NCBI RefSeq assembly: GCF_000722705.1 | Contig: NZ_JPFW01000010.1 | Coordinates: 1 to 60,728, forward strand | DNA from: Streptococcus mitis | Lineage (GTDB): Bacteria; Bacillota; Bacilli; Lactobacillales; Streptococcaceae | Reading direction: 5' to 3' | DNA: 60,728 bases | Part shown: positions 17,594 through 28,070 of the stretch, piece after piece | Position numbering within the stretch: position 1 is the stretch's first letter | Layout of the letters: each line of letters starts with the position of its first letter | Translations under genes and position numbers: made by a program | Notes under the pieces: generated by a model | Told to the model about the DNA's origin: nothing | What the model saw: only the letters and a program-made list of their open reading frames with translations | The model's database searches: none

Positions 17594-18033
17594 TATTTGA
17601 TTTCTCCTACTAAAGCAGTCAAAAACCGCTGAATCACTTTTTGTTCATTTGGAGTAAACTGAGTCGCCACTTGTTCATAGGTTAAAAGTGTGTGCTCATG
17701 GTGATGATGGTGCTCCTCAGCGATTGGACGAGCCAGATCAGTCAACTGATAAAAAATCACACGCGCATCCTTAGGATCTTTAGATGTTTCCAACATTCCT
17801 TCCTTGACCAAAGACTTAATGGCCTTGGTAACTGCTGCCTGACTGACATTGAGGCGACGAGCCAATTCTGAATTTGTTAAAGATTCCTCTGACAAAAGCA
17901 TGAGGATATGCTCCTGGGTATTGGTCAGGGCCACGTCGCTAGTACAATTCCCTATTAAAATCTCGTGCTGGTTTTCTGCTTGCAAAATCACTTCATTCAA
18001 AAAGGCATCTATATCCTTTGCTAGCTGTCTCAT
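17593..18033 (-). CDS. adcR: Zinc-dependent MarR-family repressor AdcR
   Basis: 146 aa with a winged helix ([28 protein letters not shown]) and the metal-binding stretch EEHHHHHEH near residue 110. In this family zinc-loaded AdcR represses the adc genes and other zinc genes. It is first in the adcRCBA operon and has an AdcR-type operator over its own promoter. Confidence 0.95.
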   Translation of the reverse strand: MRQLAKDIDAFLNEVILQAENQHEILIGNCTSDVALTNTQEHILMLLSEESLTNSELARRLNVSQAAVTKAIKSLVKEGMLETSKDPKDARVIFYQLTDLARPIAEEHHHHHEHTLLTYEQVATQFTPNEQKVIQRFLTALVGEIK

Positions 18034-18097
18034 ATCTGACTCCTTTCCTTATATGCTTCTCTATTTTCAAGAGAAAATACTATTCTGTGGAATTTTG

Positions 18098-18114
18098 TTT
18101 ACCAGTTAATTATA
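18098..18114 (-). promoter_or_regulatory. AdcR operator overlapping the adcRCBA promoter
   Basis: Minus strand TATAAT (18109-18114) runs directly into TTAACTGGTAAA (18098-18109), which differs by one base from the AdcR palindrome TTAACNNGTTAA. Autorepression when zinc is sufficient is the expected outcome. Confidence 0.75.
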
Positions 18115-18185
18115 TCACAAGCAAAAAAAGAGTCAAGAAAAAACGTGAAAACCAGTTTCATTCTTGAACTCTTCCATATTATTAT

Positions 18186-19689
<1,504 letters not shown>

Positions 19690-19698
19690 TTATTTCCT

Positions 19699-20943
19699 TT
19701 ATTTTTTAAACCATAAATCATTCAAAAATCCAGAAAAGATTAAGAATGACAGCATGACGACATGGAAAGTCACAACCATGCCAAGCAACTGAATCCAGCG
19801 ATTCTCAGGTAGAGCAGGCTTCCCTGCTTTTTTCCGTTCCTTATTGAGCGTTTTTTTCTTACGAATCCAAGCGTCATTGATAACCAAGCCTAATCCATGA
19901 AAGAGTCCATAGGCGATATAATACCAGGTCACACCGTGCCAAAATCCCATAATCAGCATATTTACAATGTAGGCCACACTTGAGGTTACATTGCGATTTT
20001 TAAAGACCTTCTTTCTGGTCAACACCATGACCATTCGCATAAAGACAAAGTCACGGAACCAGAAAGAGAGACTCATGTGCCAACGATTCCAAAATTCCTT
20101 TAAATCTCTTGATAAGAAAGGTTTGTTAAAGTTGATAGGGCTACGAATTCCCATCAAATTTGAAATGGCTAAGGCAAACATAGAGTAACCTGCAAAATCA
20201 AAGAAAAGTTCCAGACCAAAGGTATACATAACCGCCAAGGCATAGAGGTTAAAGAAGCCACCTGACTGCAGGGCTAGATTCTTCAGAGGAGGTAGTAAAG
20301 TTTCTCCTAAAACATGAGCTAGGATAAACTTATACAAAAATCCCCACATGATATAGCGAACAGATTCATCCAGCATATCCATCAACTCATCCCGCTCAGG
20401 AATGGTCTGATAATTTTCATTAAAACGCTTAAAGCGATCAATTGGGCCACTTGAAAAAGTCGGCATGAAGAGAAGGAAACGTAGGAATTCCCAGAGGGTA
20501 AAATCCTTAATCACTCCATCTCTCAGCTCGATAATAATCCCAACCGAACGAAAAGTTAGGTAAGAAATTCCCAAAAATCCAAGCAAAGACTGCGTTCCAT
20601 TGATAGCAGGCTGGACCTTGACAAAGATAATCGGAAGGAGAGACAGAAAACTAACTAGGTAGAAAACCCACTTGCCATCCTTACTTTTTCGATAATGCTT
20701 GTAGAAGAGTACGAGCAATATTTCCCAACAAAGATAAATACCTAAAGCAGCCAATTGATTGGTCTTCCCACCCACCAACATGGTGACGATAAAGAAAAGA
20801 CTAACCAGCACTTCATACCAGGCGAAGCGTTTCTTGAAAAAGAGACCGATAAAGATGGGCAAAGTTGCAGCAATCACATAGACAAAATACTGAGGATTAC
20901 CATACGGCTCTAAATGAGGAAGCTGTTGAAAGAACTCCATCAT
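19699..20943 (-). CDS. dltB: D-alanyl transfer MBOAT protein DltB
   Basis: 414 aa with about ten or more membrane segments and the MBOAT signature around [18 protein letters not shown], whose His residues are catalytic in this family. It moves D-alanine from DltC across the membrane. It starts four bases inside the end of dltA. Confidence 0.95.
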   Translation of the reverse strand: MMEFFQQLPHLEPYGNPQYFVYVIAATLPIFIGLFFKKRFAWYEVLVSLFFIVTMLVGGKTNQLAALGIYLCWEILLVLFYKHYRKSKDGKWVFYLVSFLSLLPIIFVKVQPAINGTQSLLGFLGISYLTFRSVGIIIELRDGVIKDFTLWEFLRFLLFMPTFSSGPIDRFKRFNENYQTIPERDELMDMLDESVRYIMWGFLYKFILAHVLGETLLPPLKNLALQSGGFFNLYALAVMYTFGLELFFDFAGYSMFALAISNLMGIRSPINFNKPFLSRDLKEFWNRWHMSLSFWFRDFVFMRMVMVLTRKKVFKNRNVTSSVAYIVNMLIMGFWHGVTWYYIAYGLFHGLGLVINDAWIRKKKTLNKERKKAGKPALPENRWIQLLGMVVTFHVVMLSFLIFSGFLNDLWFKK

Positions 20944-22490
20944 CTCTTGTTCACCTCGTTAATCAATCCTTTAATGTCAATCTTTCCATTTGGAGTCAGT
21001 GGCAAACTGTCTCGATAAAGGAATTTGGACGGCATCATATAAGACATCATAATATCTGTCAAGTCTTCCTTAATGGCCTTGGTAATATCGATATCACGTT
21101 CAAACTGCTCACGGACACCATCTTTTAAGATGACATAGGCCAACAGATTTTGTACCTTGTGGTCCTTGTTATAGCGCGGAACAGCGACAGCAGACTCAAT
21201 AAAACGAGACTTGTTAAGGTTTTGAGAGACATCTTCTAACTCAATGCGGTAACCGTTAAACTTAATCTGGAAGTCCATGCGTCCACCGTAGAGAAGCAAA
21301 CCCTCATCTGTCATAGATCCCACATCGCCTGTGTGATAGGCTGGCAGTCCTTCAAATTCAAAGAAGGCTTCCGCTGTTTTTTCAGGATTGTTCATATAAC
21401 CTTTTGAAACAGCTGGTCCAGAAACAATGATTTCTCCCTGTTTACCATTTGGCAATTTATTACCTTCTTCATCAATGATAAAGGTTGGAGAATCAGCCTT
21501 GGTATAGCCGATTGGTAGGCGTTTGAGAGTCGCTAACATCTCATCTGTCACGGCAACTGCTGACAGGGCCACTGTCGCTTCTGTTGGACCATAGGCATTG
21601 ATAATACGGGCATTAGGGAAACGCTCGCGCAGTTTTTGAGCCGTTTTGACCGTCAATTCTTCACCGTCAAAGTAGAAATGCGTGATTCCAGGCATTTTCT
21701 CACTGTTGAAGTCTTCAGACAACATGGCCATATCTGCAAAAGACGGGGTTGAAGTCCAGATAGCGATTGGCAATGAAAAGATGGTCGCAAAAAGTTGTTT
21801 AAAGTCCTGTGTAATGGCAGATGGAAGAGCGAAAAGTGTACCACCAAGTGCCAAGGTCGGTGCCCAGTACATGACAGACAGGTCAAAAGAATAAGGCGGT
21901 TGCGCCAGCATTTGAGGACGACTTGGTGTCGCAAATTCCTTGTCCGTAATCATCCAGTTGGTAAAGCTGAGGAGATTATCATGGGAGATCTGCACTCCCT
22001 TAGGCTTACCAGTCGTACCAGAAGTAAAGATAATGTAGTAGTTATCATCTCCCTTGACTGGATGCGTGATCTCATAGCTAGCCCCTTGAGCAAAGGCTTC
22101 ATGAACCTGAGCTAGATTCAACATCGGTGTAGAAACCTGCTCCAATGGAAAGTCTGAAATGGCAATAATCAAGCTTGGCTCCGCTACTTCTAAAATAGCT
22201 GAAACTCGTTCCAAGGCCGAATGGCTATCAATTGGAATGTAGGCATGACCTGACTTAGTCAGCGCTACAAAAGTTGCCAACATTTCATATTCTTGGCCAC
22301 CAAAAACGACTACAGGAGACTTCTCTGGCAAGTCTAGTTGGTCAATAGCTGCGGTCAAACTATCCGAATCAGCCTTTAAATCTCCATAAGTGTGTTCCTG
22401 CCCCAAAACATTATAGACAGGATAGCTAGGCTGGGTCTGAGCAAAATGCTCAATGGTTTCAATCATATCTGCTATTGGTTTATTTGACAC
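20940..22490 (-). CDS. dltA: D-alanine--D-alanyl carrier protein ligase DltA
   Basis: A 516-aa adenylating enzyme. Core motifs are [32 protein letters not shown] and the C-terminal PLTPNGKID lysine. It activates D-alanine with ATP and loads DltC. It is the first large gene of the dlt operon, downstream of the small dltX. Confidence 0.97.
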   Translation of the reverse strand: MSNKPIADMIETIEHFAQTQPSYPVYNVLGQEHTYGDLKADSDSLTAAIDQLDLPEKSPVVVFGGQEYEMLATFVALTKSGHAYIPIDSHSALERVSAILEVAEPSLIIAISDFPLEQVSTPMLNLAQVHEAFAQGASYEITHPVKGDDNYYIIFTSGTTGKPKGVQISHDNLLSFTNWMITDKEFATPSRPQMLAQPPYSFDLSVMYWAPTLALGGTLFALPSAITQDFKQLFATIFSLPIAIWTSTPSFADMAMLSEDFNSEKMPGITHFYFDGEELTVKTAQKLRERFPNARIINAYGPTEATVALSAVAVTDEMLATLKRLPIGYTKADSPTFIIDEEGNKLPNGKQGEIIVSGPAVSKGYMNNPEKTAEAFFEFEGLPAYHTGDVGSMTDEGLLLYGGRMDFQIKFNGYRIELEDVSQNLNKSRFIESAVAVPRYNKDHKVQNLLAYVILKDGVREQFERDIDITKAIKEDLTDIMMSYMMPSKFLYRDSLPLTPNGKIDIKGLINEVNKR

Positions 22491-22510
22491 AATAGGGATT
22501 CTCCTTCAAG

Positions 22511-22642
22511 TTAAAATTCATTATAGATAAAGCTTCCTTGACCCTGTCCAAGATAGCTAAAGAAGTAAAGCAGCCCTAGAAAGATAAGAAAATACAAGGC
22601 TGTCCGACCAAGAAAGAGGTACAATTCTTTTCTCTGTTTCAT
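22511..22642 (-). CDS. dltX: DltX, small membrane protein of the dlt operon
   Basis: A 43-aa peptide starting MKQRKELYLFLGRTALYF, with one membrane helix and the conserved DltX C-terminus GQGSFIYNEF. It lies 20 bases upstream of dltA, as in other Gram-positive dlt operons. DltX is required for D-alanylation and its C-terminal motif is thought to take part in the transfer. The ribosome binding site is weak. It was found by translating the leader of dltA. Confidence 0.92.
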   Translation of the reverse strand: MKQRKELYLFLGRTALYFLIFLGLLYFFSYLGQGQGSFIYNEF

Positions 22643-22713
22643 CAAGAAAAACCATTCATTTCTGTAATTTTTCGCTAAAATAAGAGTGATTCTTACTAGC
22701 TTATTTTTCTACC

Positions 22714-22743
22714 ATTGTACCATTTTATAGGGTAATTTTTCAA
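22714..22743 (-). promoter_or_regulatory. Promoter of dltXABCD
   Basis: Minus strand TTGAAA (22738-22743), 18 bases, TACAAT (22714-22719) with extended TGG before the -10 box. Confidence 0.65.
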
Positions 22744-22810
22744 TTGTTTGCCGTACATTTTCACTGCATTTAAGCTAATTTTAAAGATTATGCAGTTTTT
22801 CTATGTATAT

Positions 22811-22955
22811 TTTAAGTAGAGAAGTCTAGGTAAAAACTCCATTTCAGTAGAAAATGAAGTAATTATCCCCATAATAAAACGCATAATATCAAGTTTTTTC
22901 AACACCTGATACTATGCGCTTTTCTGATTTTTAAAGACTTTTTAACCAGTCTCTC
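22811..22955 (+). repeat. Hairpin repeat, left copy (A), bordering the island
   Basis: The left half (22851-22893) matches 29397-29439 in inverted orientation at 38 of 43 positions, with weaker similarity extending outward to about 22811. The right half (22916-22955) matches 27829-27865, again inverted. In the middle, CGCATAATATCA and TGATACTATGCG form a stem-loop (22880-22918) that is followed on the minus strand by TTTTATT and can terminate the MFS genes. The type is not certain; SPRITE or an IS-derived element are candidates. Confidence 0.75.
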
Positions 22956-24132
22956 ATTTAAAATAATCTCGTCTGATATAAATTAAAATAGCTTCTATCA
23001 TCAGACAAATGGCCGATAGCCAAAAACTGATGCTAATACCAAAATTTTCAGTAATATAGCTCATTAGCAAAACAAATACTGAAAATGATAGTGTTGAAAT
23101 CACTTCCAGAACGGAATAGACATTAACCAAGTTATTTTCCTCTACTGTTTCCTGAAGAAATACACTTTCAGGAACTTCTTTTAGTTGCGATAACATACCA
23201 ACTAAAGCTGAAAATAATAAAAACATCTGTGCGTTTGGAAAATATAGAATAGTCAGTGTCACTATTACCATGCCTACAAGAGAAAAAAGAATACTTTCCC
23301 ATTTAGCAGCAAGAAACTTTTCAGATAGCCTAAAAGCAATTAAGCCACTAATTATAATCCCGATAGAGTATGCTGTATTAGAATATCCCCAGTAACTTTC
23401 CGTTTCATTTAATAGCTCAGTTACAAAGACAAGTATGATAGAAGAAACCCAAATCGTATTTGAGAAAATTTCCAATAAATTTGCTGATACAAAAAGTCTT
23501 AATCTAGGATCTCTAGCAACTAACTTCCAACCTTTGAGCAAAATTTCAAGATTAGTTTCTGACTCTAACACCTCCACTTCAGCCTTAGGAAGCAATAACA
23601 TCAGAAAGCTAGAAATGATATACAAGATTAAAATGATAAACGTGGTAGGTAAGAGACCAATTGTTGCAAACAAGAGTCCACCTAATCCCCAACCCACCAA
23701 TTGAACAGCTTCACCACTCATTGATAAGGCTGAATTAGCCTTACCCAAATCAGTCGCATAGCGTGGCACAATAGCATAGGAAACAGGTGCAGCAAAACCA
23801 TCTAATATGGAAATTGCCACAACAAATAGATAGGTTACCAAAGGCGCTACTGATTGCATTACGGTAAACATTCCTACCAGTATCGTTAATAATATAGTCT
23901 TTCCAAATTGGGATAAAGATAAAACCCTATTTAGTGCTAACCTTTTAGTAACTAAAGGAACTAAAAGACTCGCAACAAAAGAGGATATTCCTATTAAAAT
24001 AGGAACTAGTGATGTGGCAATTACTGATTTTGAAATAATGTATATGTTAGCAATGATGGTTACTCTAAAGAAAATATCTGCTAAATTTGCAAACAATTGA
24101 GAGACTAACAACTTGATAAATGAATTAGACAT
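22954..24132 (-). CDS. MFS transporter, second exporter gene of the streptide-like locus
   Basis: 392 aa with about twelve hydrophobic helices and an MFS layout (LVPLVTKRLALNRVLSLSQFGKTILL after helix 2). It follows the first transporter by seven bases and is probably co-transcribed with strA-strB. No specific substrate can be read. Its stop codon lies within the border of the hairpin repeat. It may export the peptide or a fragment, or serve self-protection. The frame is intact although the maturase upstream is broken. Confidence 0.8.
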   Translation of the reverse strand: MSNSFIKLLVSQLFANLADIFFRVTIIANIYIISKSVIATSLVPILIGISSFVASLLVPLVTKRLALNRVLSLSQFGKTILLTILVGMFTVMQSVAPLVTYLFVVAISILDGFAAPVSYAIVPRYATDLGKANSALSMSGEAVQLVGWGLGGLLFATIGLLPTTFIILILYIISSFLMLLLPKAEVEVLESETNLEILLKGWKLVARDPRLRLFVSANLLEIFSNTIWVSSIILVFVTELLNETESYWGYSNTAYSIGIIISGLIAFRLSEKFLAAKWESILFSLVGMVIVTLTILYFPNAQMFLLFSALVGMLSQLKEVPESVFLQETVEENNLVNVYSVLEVISTLSFSVFVLLMSYITENFGISISFWLSAICLMIEAILIYIRRDYFK

Positions 24133-24139
24133 ATACTTT

Positions 24140-25231
24140 TTAAAATCTTTCCCCTCTGTTTAAAAATAAATAAAGTCCTAAGCAAAAAAGAGCCTGAATT
24201 CCAAATATTAAATAATTACTTTTTATACTAAAGTTATCTGCAAAAATACCGGCCAGAAAATCTGCTACCATAAAACTTATTGAAATAAATAAATTATATG
24301 CCGACCACAATACTGCTCTATTTTTCTCTATCGACATATTAAATTCAGAATAAAAATGGTTATTATAACTGGAATTGAGAATACGCATTAATAGAAAAGT
24401 TATAATTTGGATGAATAAATTGGTTTGAAAAAACATAAAAATAGCTAGTATTGGTAGCATTAAACTTATTTTAAACTTAATTTTTAGATAACTCCCCAAA
24501 GCCATAGATATATTAAACATAAATAGTACGATACCCAACATATCTAATGAGAGTCCCTGTTCATTTAAAAATATACCTGCATAAGAGTTGCTAATCATAA
24601 TTAGAGTTGAGAATGCTACTCCTAACAATATTAAGTTCCACGGAATATCTTTAATATTATCGATGCTGAATATTTTTTGATTATTATTCCGTGTATTTCT
24701 GATTTCAGGTAATTCTATTAAATTTAATTGACTTAAAACCACAAATACAATGGAAATAATAATCGGATAACTATAATTCCTATTCAATAAATATGGAGAT
24801 ATAATTGTAATAATAGCAATAAAAACATATTTTACTGTATTGAGATATTTCAAAAATGATTTATATACTACCTCATCATCAATTATTTCAAAATTATAAG
24901 CATTAAGAACTCCTGAAGATAATGATTCCGACAATCCAAAAGATACTGTTGAAATATATATTATATTTGATTTTCCAAACAGTAAACAAGATAGCGCTAA
25001 AATTAATAGGAAAATTTGATATAACCAAATTTTCTTGTAACCAAACTTACTTGAAATAACACTTAATGGAATGTCAAAAACTGCGCCACATAACTCGGTA
25101 ATGACTGATAAACTAGCTATTTCTGTGAAAGAGAAACCCAGACACTTTAAAAGTAACATTGTTACAAAGTAATACGGTAATCCAGACAGAAATATATTCA
25201 TCACATATAAATTAAAAATCCTTTTACTCAT
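24140..25231 (-). CDS. MFS transporter, StrC-like exporter of the streptide-like locus
   Basis: About 363 aa, roughly eleven to twelve hydrophobic helices, strongly AT-rich. The ATG overlaps the stop codon of the radical SAM gene (ATGA), which shows translational coupling in the ancestral operon. The streptide operon of S. thermophilus also has a transporter downstream of the maturase, and this gene holds the same position. I start at 25231 rather than at a TTG three codons earlier. Intact frame. Confidence 0.8.
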   Translation of the reverse strand: MSKRIFNLYVMNIFLSGLPYYFVTMLLLKCLGFSFTEIASLSVITELCGAVFDIPLSVISSKFGYKKIWLYQIFLLILALSCLLFGKSNIIYISTVSFGLSESLSSGVLNAYNFEIIDDEVVYKSFLKYLNTVKYVFIAIITIISPYLLNRNYSYPIIISIVFVVLSQLNLIELPEIRNTRNNNQKIFSIDNIKDIPWNLILLGVAFSTLIMISNSYAGIFLNEQGLSLDMLGIVLFMFNISMALGSYLKIKFKISLMLPILAIFMFFQTNLFIQIITFLLMRILNSSYNNHFYSEFNMSIEKNRAVLWSAYNLFISISFMVADFLAGIFADNFSIKSNYLIFGIQALFCLGLYLFLNRGERF

Positions 25232-26544
25232 AATTTGCAAACTGAGTCTCTAAAATATTCTGGACTCTTCTCCTTAATCAAGTTAACATAACAGCCACCT
25301 TCGCAAATTTTTACTAAGCCACAAGATAAACATTTAGAATTCTTCGTTCTAAAAGAACGAATTTCTCTATACAACAAGTCATCATACCAAATATCTAACA
25401 AATTTTTTTCAAAAGCATTTTGCTTAGTTCGATTAATTCCTAAAAAGGCAATACAAGGCATGATATCTCCATTAGACATTATTTCCATCTTAGTATACTT
25501 CGCACGACATCCATAATACATTTCATCAAACTCTGAAAATTCAATCGAATTATTTATTAATTCTGGATAGGCGGTGTAAAGATGACACCCCTCAGTAGCA
25601 AAATTTAACTTAGCTTCTCGTTGAGCTATATAATCTGTAACATACTCATTCAGTCTTCTCAAATCAGCTAAATCGTATTTTTCTTTATTTTAGTATATCC
25701 TGTTACCTCAGAATAATTAGCTACTGAAAACCTATCTATTTTATTCTCTATACAAAAATCAACTAATTCTATAATTTGTTCATAGCTTTGCTTTGTATAC
25801 ACTGCATTAATTCTACATTTTTTCCTAACAGCTTTAAAATATTTCGCTAATTTTATCTGTCTATCAGGTCTTACCCCATCAATTCAAAATTTAATTCAGG
25901 ATTTAAAGTCTGCAAAGATAAGACTGGTGTAATATAGTTAGAATTAGTCAGAATATCTACTGTGCTTTTCTTTATTAACTGGGCATTGGTCGTTATAGTA
26001 GTCTTCAACTTTAGTTTTTCACAAGCTATCAATAAATTATCAATATCAAAATATCTAGTCGGCTCTCCACCTAAAATTGAAATACTAAGCACTCCGTTAT
26101 CTTTTGCCTGACGCAAAATTCGCTCCCAATCTTTAGCAGGTTTGGAATTTCTATCTTCTCGATTTGCTAAAAAACAAAAACCACATTTTAAATCACAGTA
26201 CATACTAGGGTATATTACTAATTCGAGTGGAAAACTCAGTATATTATACTTCTTTAATTTTGCTACATGTTTCCTCGCATTTTTAAAGTTTCGGCAGGAT
26301 CTTTCAATGCCCCCTCAATATTTTTATCAGAATAGATATCTAATGATAATGCTCACTTTAATTTTCCTGCTTCTATATCTTTCTTAAAAAAAGAAACAGC
26401 AATTTCGAAACCATGAGTTTGAACTAGATATAGAAAAAAAGCCTCAGTCTCATCTAATTCAACTCGATCAAAATTTGTTTTATTTATTAAAATTCCACCA
26501 AACTTCTCTAGTCTAAATAAAATATCTTCTGAAATTCTTCTCAT
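25228..26544 (-). pseudogene. strB: Broken radical SAM/SPASM maturase, StrB/SuiB-like
   Basis: Joining the pieces gives a protein of about 439 codons, a normal length for streptide maturases. Order: an N-terminal RiPP recognition domain (MRRISEDILFRLEKFGG ... DIEAGKLK), the radical SAM motif YCDLKCGFC (CxxxCxxC), and a C-terminal SPASM region with MPCIAFLG and CLSCGLVKICEGGC. Damage: an in-frame TGA after KLK at about 26351-26353, and single-base deletions in A5 at 26280-26284, in G4 near 25874-25877 and in A5 at 25678-25682. The enzyme would make the Lys-Trp carbon-carbon crosslink in the StrA precursor. With four lesions it is almost certainly non-functional, unless the assembly is wrong. 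Confidence 0.88.
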
Positions 26545-26563
26545 CTTGAATACCTTCCTAAAA

Positions 26564-26590
26564 AAGCAGAGGGAAATGTAACCTCTGCTT
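26564..26590 (-). terminator. Terminator/attenuator between strA and the maturase gene
   Basis: Minus strand AAGCAGAGG / CCTCTGCTT stem followed by TTTTTT. This leaky-terminator position, between a RiPP precursor and its enzymes, is common and lets the precursor be made in excess. Confidence 0.8.
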
Positions 26591-26613
26591 ATCCTATGAG
26601 ATAAATTACTTTA

Positions 26614-26679
26614 TCACTTCCAACCGTCGCCTTTTGCCATAGAACTAGACTCAAGGACTTTTTCAAGTTTTTTAGACAT
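26614..26679 (-). CDS. strA: StrA-like KxxxW cyclic peptide (streptide-type) precursor, 21 aa
   Basis: The peptide starts MSKKLEKVLESSSM and ends AKGDGWK. This is nearly identical to the leader and core of the S. thermophilus streptide precursor as I remember it, in which Lys and Trp of KGDGW are joined by the radical SAM enzyme. Here the peptide stops one residue after Trp, lacking the following VMAKGDGWE segment. AAAGGAG lies eight bases before ATG. It is followed by a hairpin terminator and then the broken maturase gene. It was found by direct reading; it is too short for automatic calling. Confidence 0.9.
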   Translation of the reverse strand: MSKKLEKVLESSSMAKGDGWK

Positions 26680-26710
26680 AATTGTAACTCCTTTCAAATA
26701 GGATACTGTA

Positions 26711-26752
26711 ATTATATTCTTTTTCATCACTTACAATAAAACATTCCCATAT
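26711..26752 (-). promoter_or_regulatory. strA promoter with probable Rgg box
   Basis: Minus strand TATAAT at 26711-26716 has no good -35 sequence, as expected for an activator-dependent promoter. Just upstream, 26733-26752 reads ATATGGGAATGTTTTATTGT. The same ATATGGGAA...GTTTT...ATTGT pattern precedes the shp gene at 27643-27665. Confidence 0.65.
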
Positions 26753-26759
26753 CTGCGTA

Positions 26760-27622
26760 TTACCTTTTACTTACTAAAATTTTTTCTAAATGCCTTTCAT
26801 AAGTCTTTGCCAAATGGTTACTTCCCGCTAATTTCATTGCTCCAATACACTTCCTCATTTCAATAATTGCTTTACAATCCATCTCTTTTTTGTATCGATA
26901 CAGATGTTGTGCATACTGAAACACCAACCGTTCATAAATTTCTATCTCGGTGAAAAAGCATTGATTCAGTTGCTTTTCAAAATATAAAGCATCAAGAAAT
27001 TTTCCTCTTTCAATACATGTGATATATCCGTTTAATAGCATAGATGAAATCAGTCGTCTATTGTTTGGAATTTCTTTGTAGAAATCAGAACGTCTAGACA
27101 TCTCTCTAGCCAAAACCATGAAAACATCATGTTTTAGGACATCTAACGTATTTGAAAAAATCAATAATTCATAGTGTCCCCAGTATTCAACACTAAAGAG
27201 ATAGTCAGTTAGATAAAATAGATCATCACCAGAATAATAAGCTTCTCCCGATAAATCTTGTAAACGAATTTTTAATAAAATAATGTTAAGCTTATGAAAT
27301 TTCTCCTGTTTAGAATCTGACTCCATCTGAGAATAAAGTAATTTTTCAACCCATCAACATCATGATTTGATACAAAACGCATAACCTTTGATAAGAGTTC
27401 GTTCAGTTCATCACGATGAAAATCATGAACAGCATACATAAATTCATCAATGGGCATGTTAATTTCATCCAAAATAGCCATAAATTTTGAAATGGTTAAA
27501 TCAGTCTCTCCCTTTTCAAAACGTGAGAGCTGTGATGTTGATATACCAGCTTTTTCGACATCTTTCAAGCGAAAACCTCTAGATTCTCGAAACTTTTTAA
27601 AAATTTCTCCAAATTTTTTCAT
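26760..27622 (-). pseudogene. rgg: Frameshifted Rgg-type transcriptional regulator
   Basis: The N-terminal part (MKKFGEIFKKFRESRG, helix-turn-helix LKDVEKAGISTSQLSRFEKGETDL) breaks off after DVDGLKN because of a missing A in an A5 run at 27342-27346. Restoring one A gives GLKKLLYSQMESDSKQEKF and a continuous protein of about 287 aa, the usual Rgg length, with the C-terminal helical repeat domain that binds SHP pheromones. It is divergent from the shp gene and upstream of strA, the genetic layout of Rgg/SHP systems that control streptide loci. The break separates the DNA-binding from the pheromone-binding domain, so it is probably inactive. Confidence 0.85.
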
Positions 27623-27642
27623 AATATCTCTCCAACAAGCAT

Positions 27643-27684
27643 ATATGGGAACAGTTTTTGATTGTTAATATTTTAGCATAAAAT
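27643..27684 (+). promoter_or_regulatory. shp promoter with probable Rgg box
   Basis: ATATGGGAA at 27643-27651, then GTTTTT and ATTGT ending at 27665, match the pattern upstream of strA. TAAAAT at 27679-27684 is a likely -10 box. The box lies between the divergent rgg and shp genes. Confidence 0.6.
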
Positions 27685-27712
27685 AGAAGAAAATAAAAGT
27701 GAGGTATTTCAC

Positions 27713-27784
27713 ATGAAAAAACAAAAATTATTGCCTTTATTATTCCTAATTTTAGGAGGAATTATGATTATCGTTGTTGGCTAG
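27713..27784 (+). CDS. shp: SHP-type pheromone precursor, 23 aa
   Basis: The peptide starts MKKQKLLPLLFLIL and ends GGIMIIVVG. A basic N-terminus, a hydrophobic stretch and a C-terminal IxIIVVG tail are the hallmarks of short hydrophobic peptides that signal through Rgg. The tail resembles EGIIVIVVG of the S. thermophilus system that controls its streptide operon, but the usual acidic residue before the tail is Gly here. GAGG precedes the ATG. It is transcribed divergently from rgg. Confidence 0.85.
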   Translation: MKKQKLLPLLFLILGGIMIIVVG

Positions 27785-27828
27785 TACTAAGAAGTTAGTT
27801 AGTAGAATAATTACATCTTCAATCGAAA

Positions 27829-27865
27829 AAGAGACTGGGAAAAAGTCTTAAAAATCAGAAAAACG
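27829..27865 (-). repeat. Hairpin repeat, fragment C (inverted)
   Basis: The reverse complement (GCGTTTTTCTGATTTTTAAG, then ACTTTTTCCCAGTCTCTT) matches the right half of repeat A (22916-22955) at about nine of ten positions. AGACT / AGTCT also form a small hairpin. It starts 45 bases after the shp stop codon. Confidence 0.7.
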
Positions 27866-28008
27866 CTCAAATCCTTTGGCGCTCTAAGCTTTTCTAATGA
27901 TAGATAGGTCAAAAAATTATCTGAAAAGTTCCCAGGATCGTCGTCTCAGCATCAAAAATACGTGAAATTTGCATAATTAAAATAAATTTCAGGGGGAGTT
28001 ATACAAAA
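27866..28008. other. Non-coding junction sequence right of repeat fragment C
   Basis: No gene is recognised. A short inverted repeat (GAAATTT ... AAATTTC at 27964-27990) is present. This is the left edge of the stretch that appears to have split the right-hand copy of the hairpin repeat. Confidence 0.4.
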
Positions 28009-28032
28009 AAACGACGATTTAAATCGTCGTTT
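28009..28032 (-). terminator. Palindromic terminator of the small membrane protein gene
   Basis: A perfect 24-base palindrome, AAACGACGATTT / AAATCGTCGTTT, followed on the minus strand by additional T residues, 39 bases beyond the stop codon of the small membrane protein gene. Confidence 0.75.
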
Positions 28033-28070
28033 CACCAAGATAAATATACAATCTTTTTTTGAAAATACGT

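Noticed and set aside
26353-26544. Separate 63-aa PqqD-like RiPP recognition protein
   Set aside because: It stays in frame with the following sequence past a single TGA, and SuiB-type maturases contain this domain at their N-terminus; it is better read as the first part of the broken maturase.
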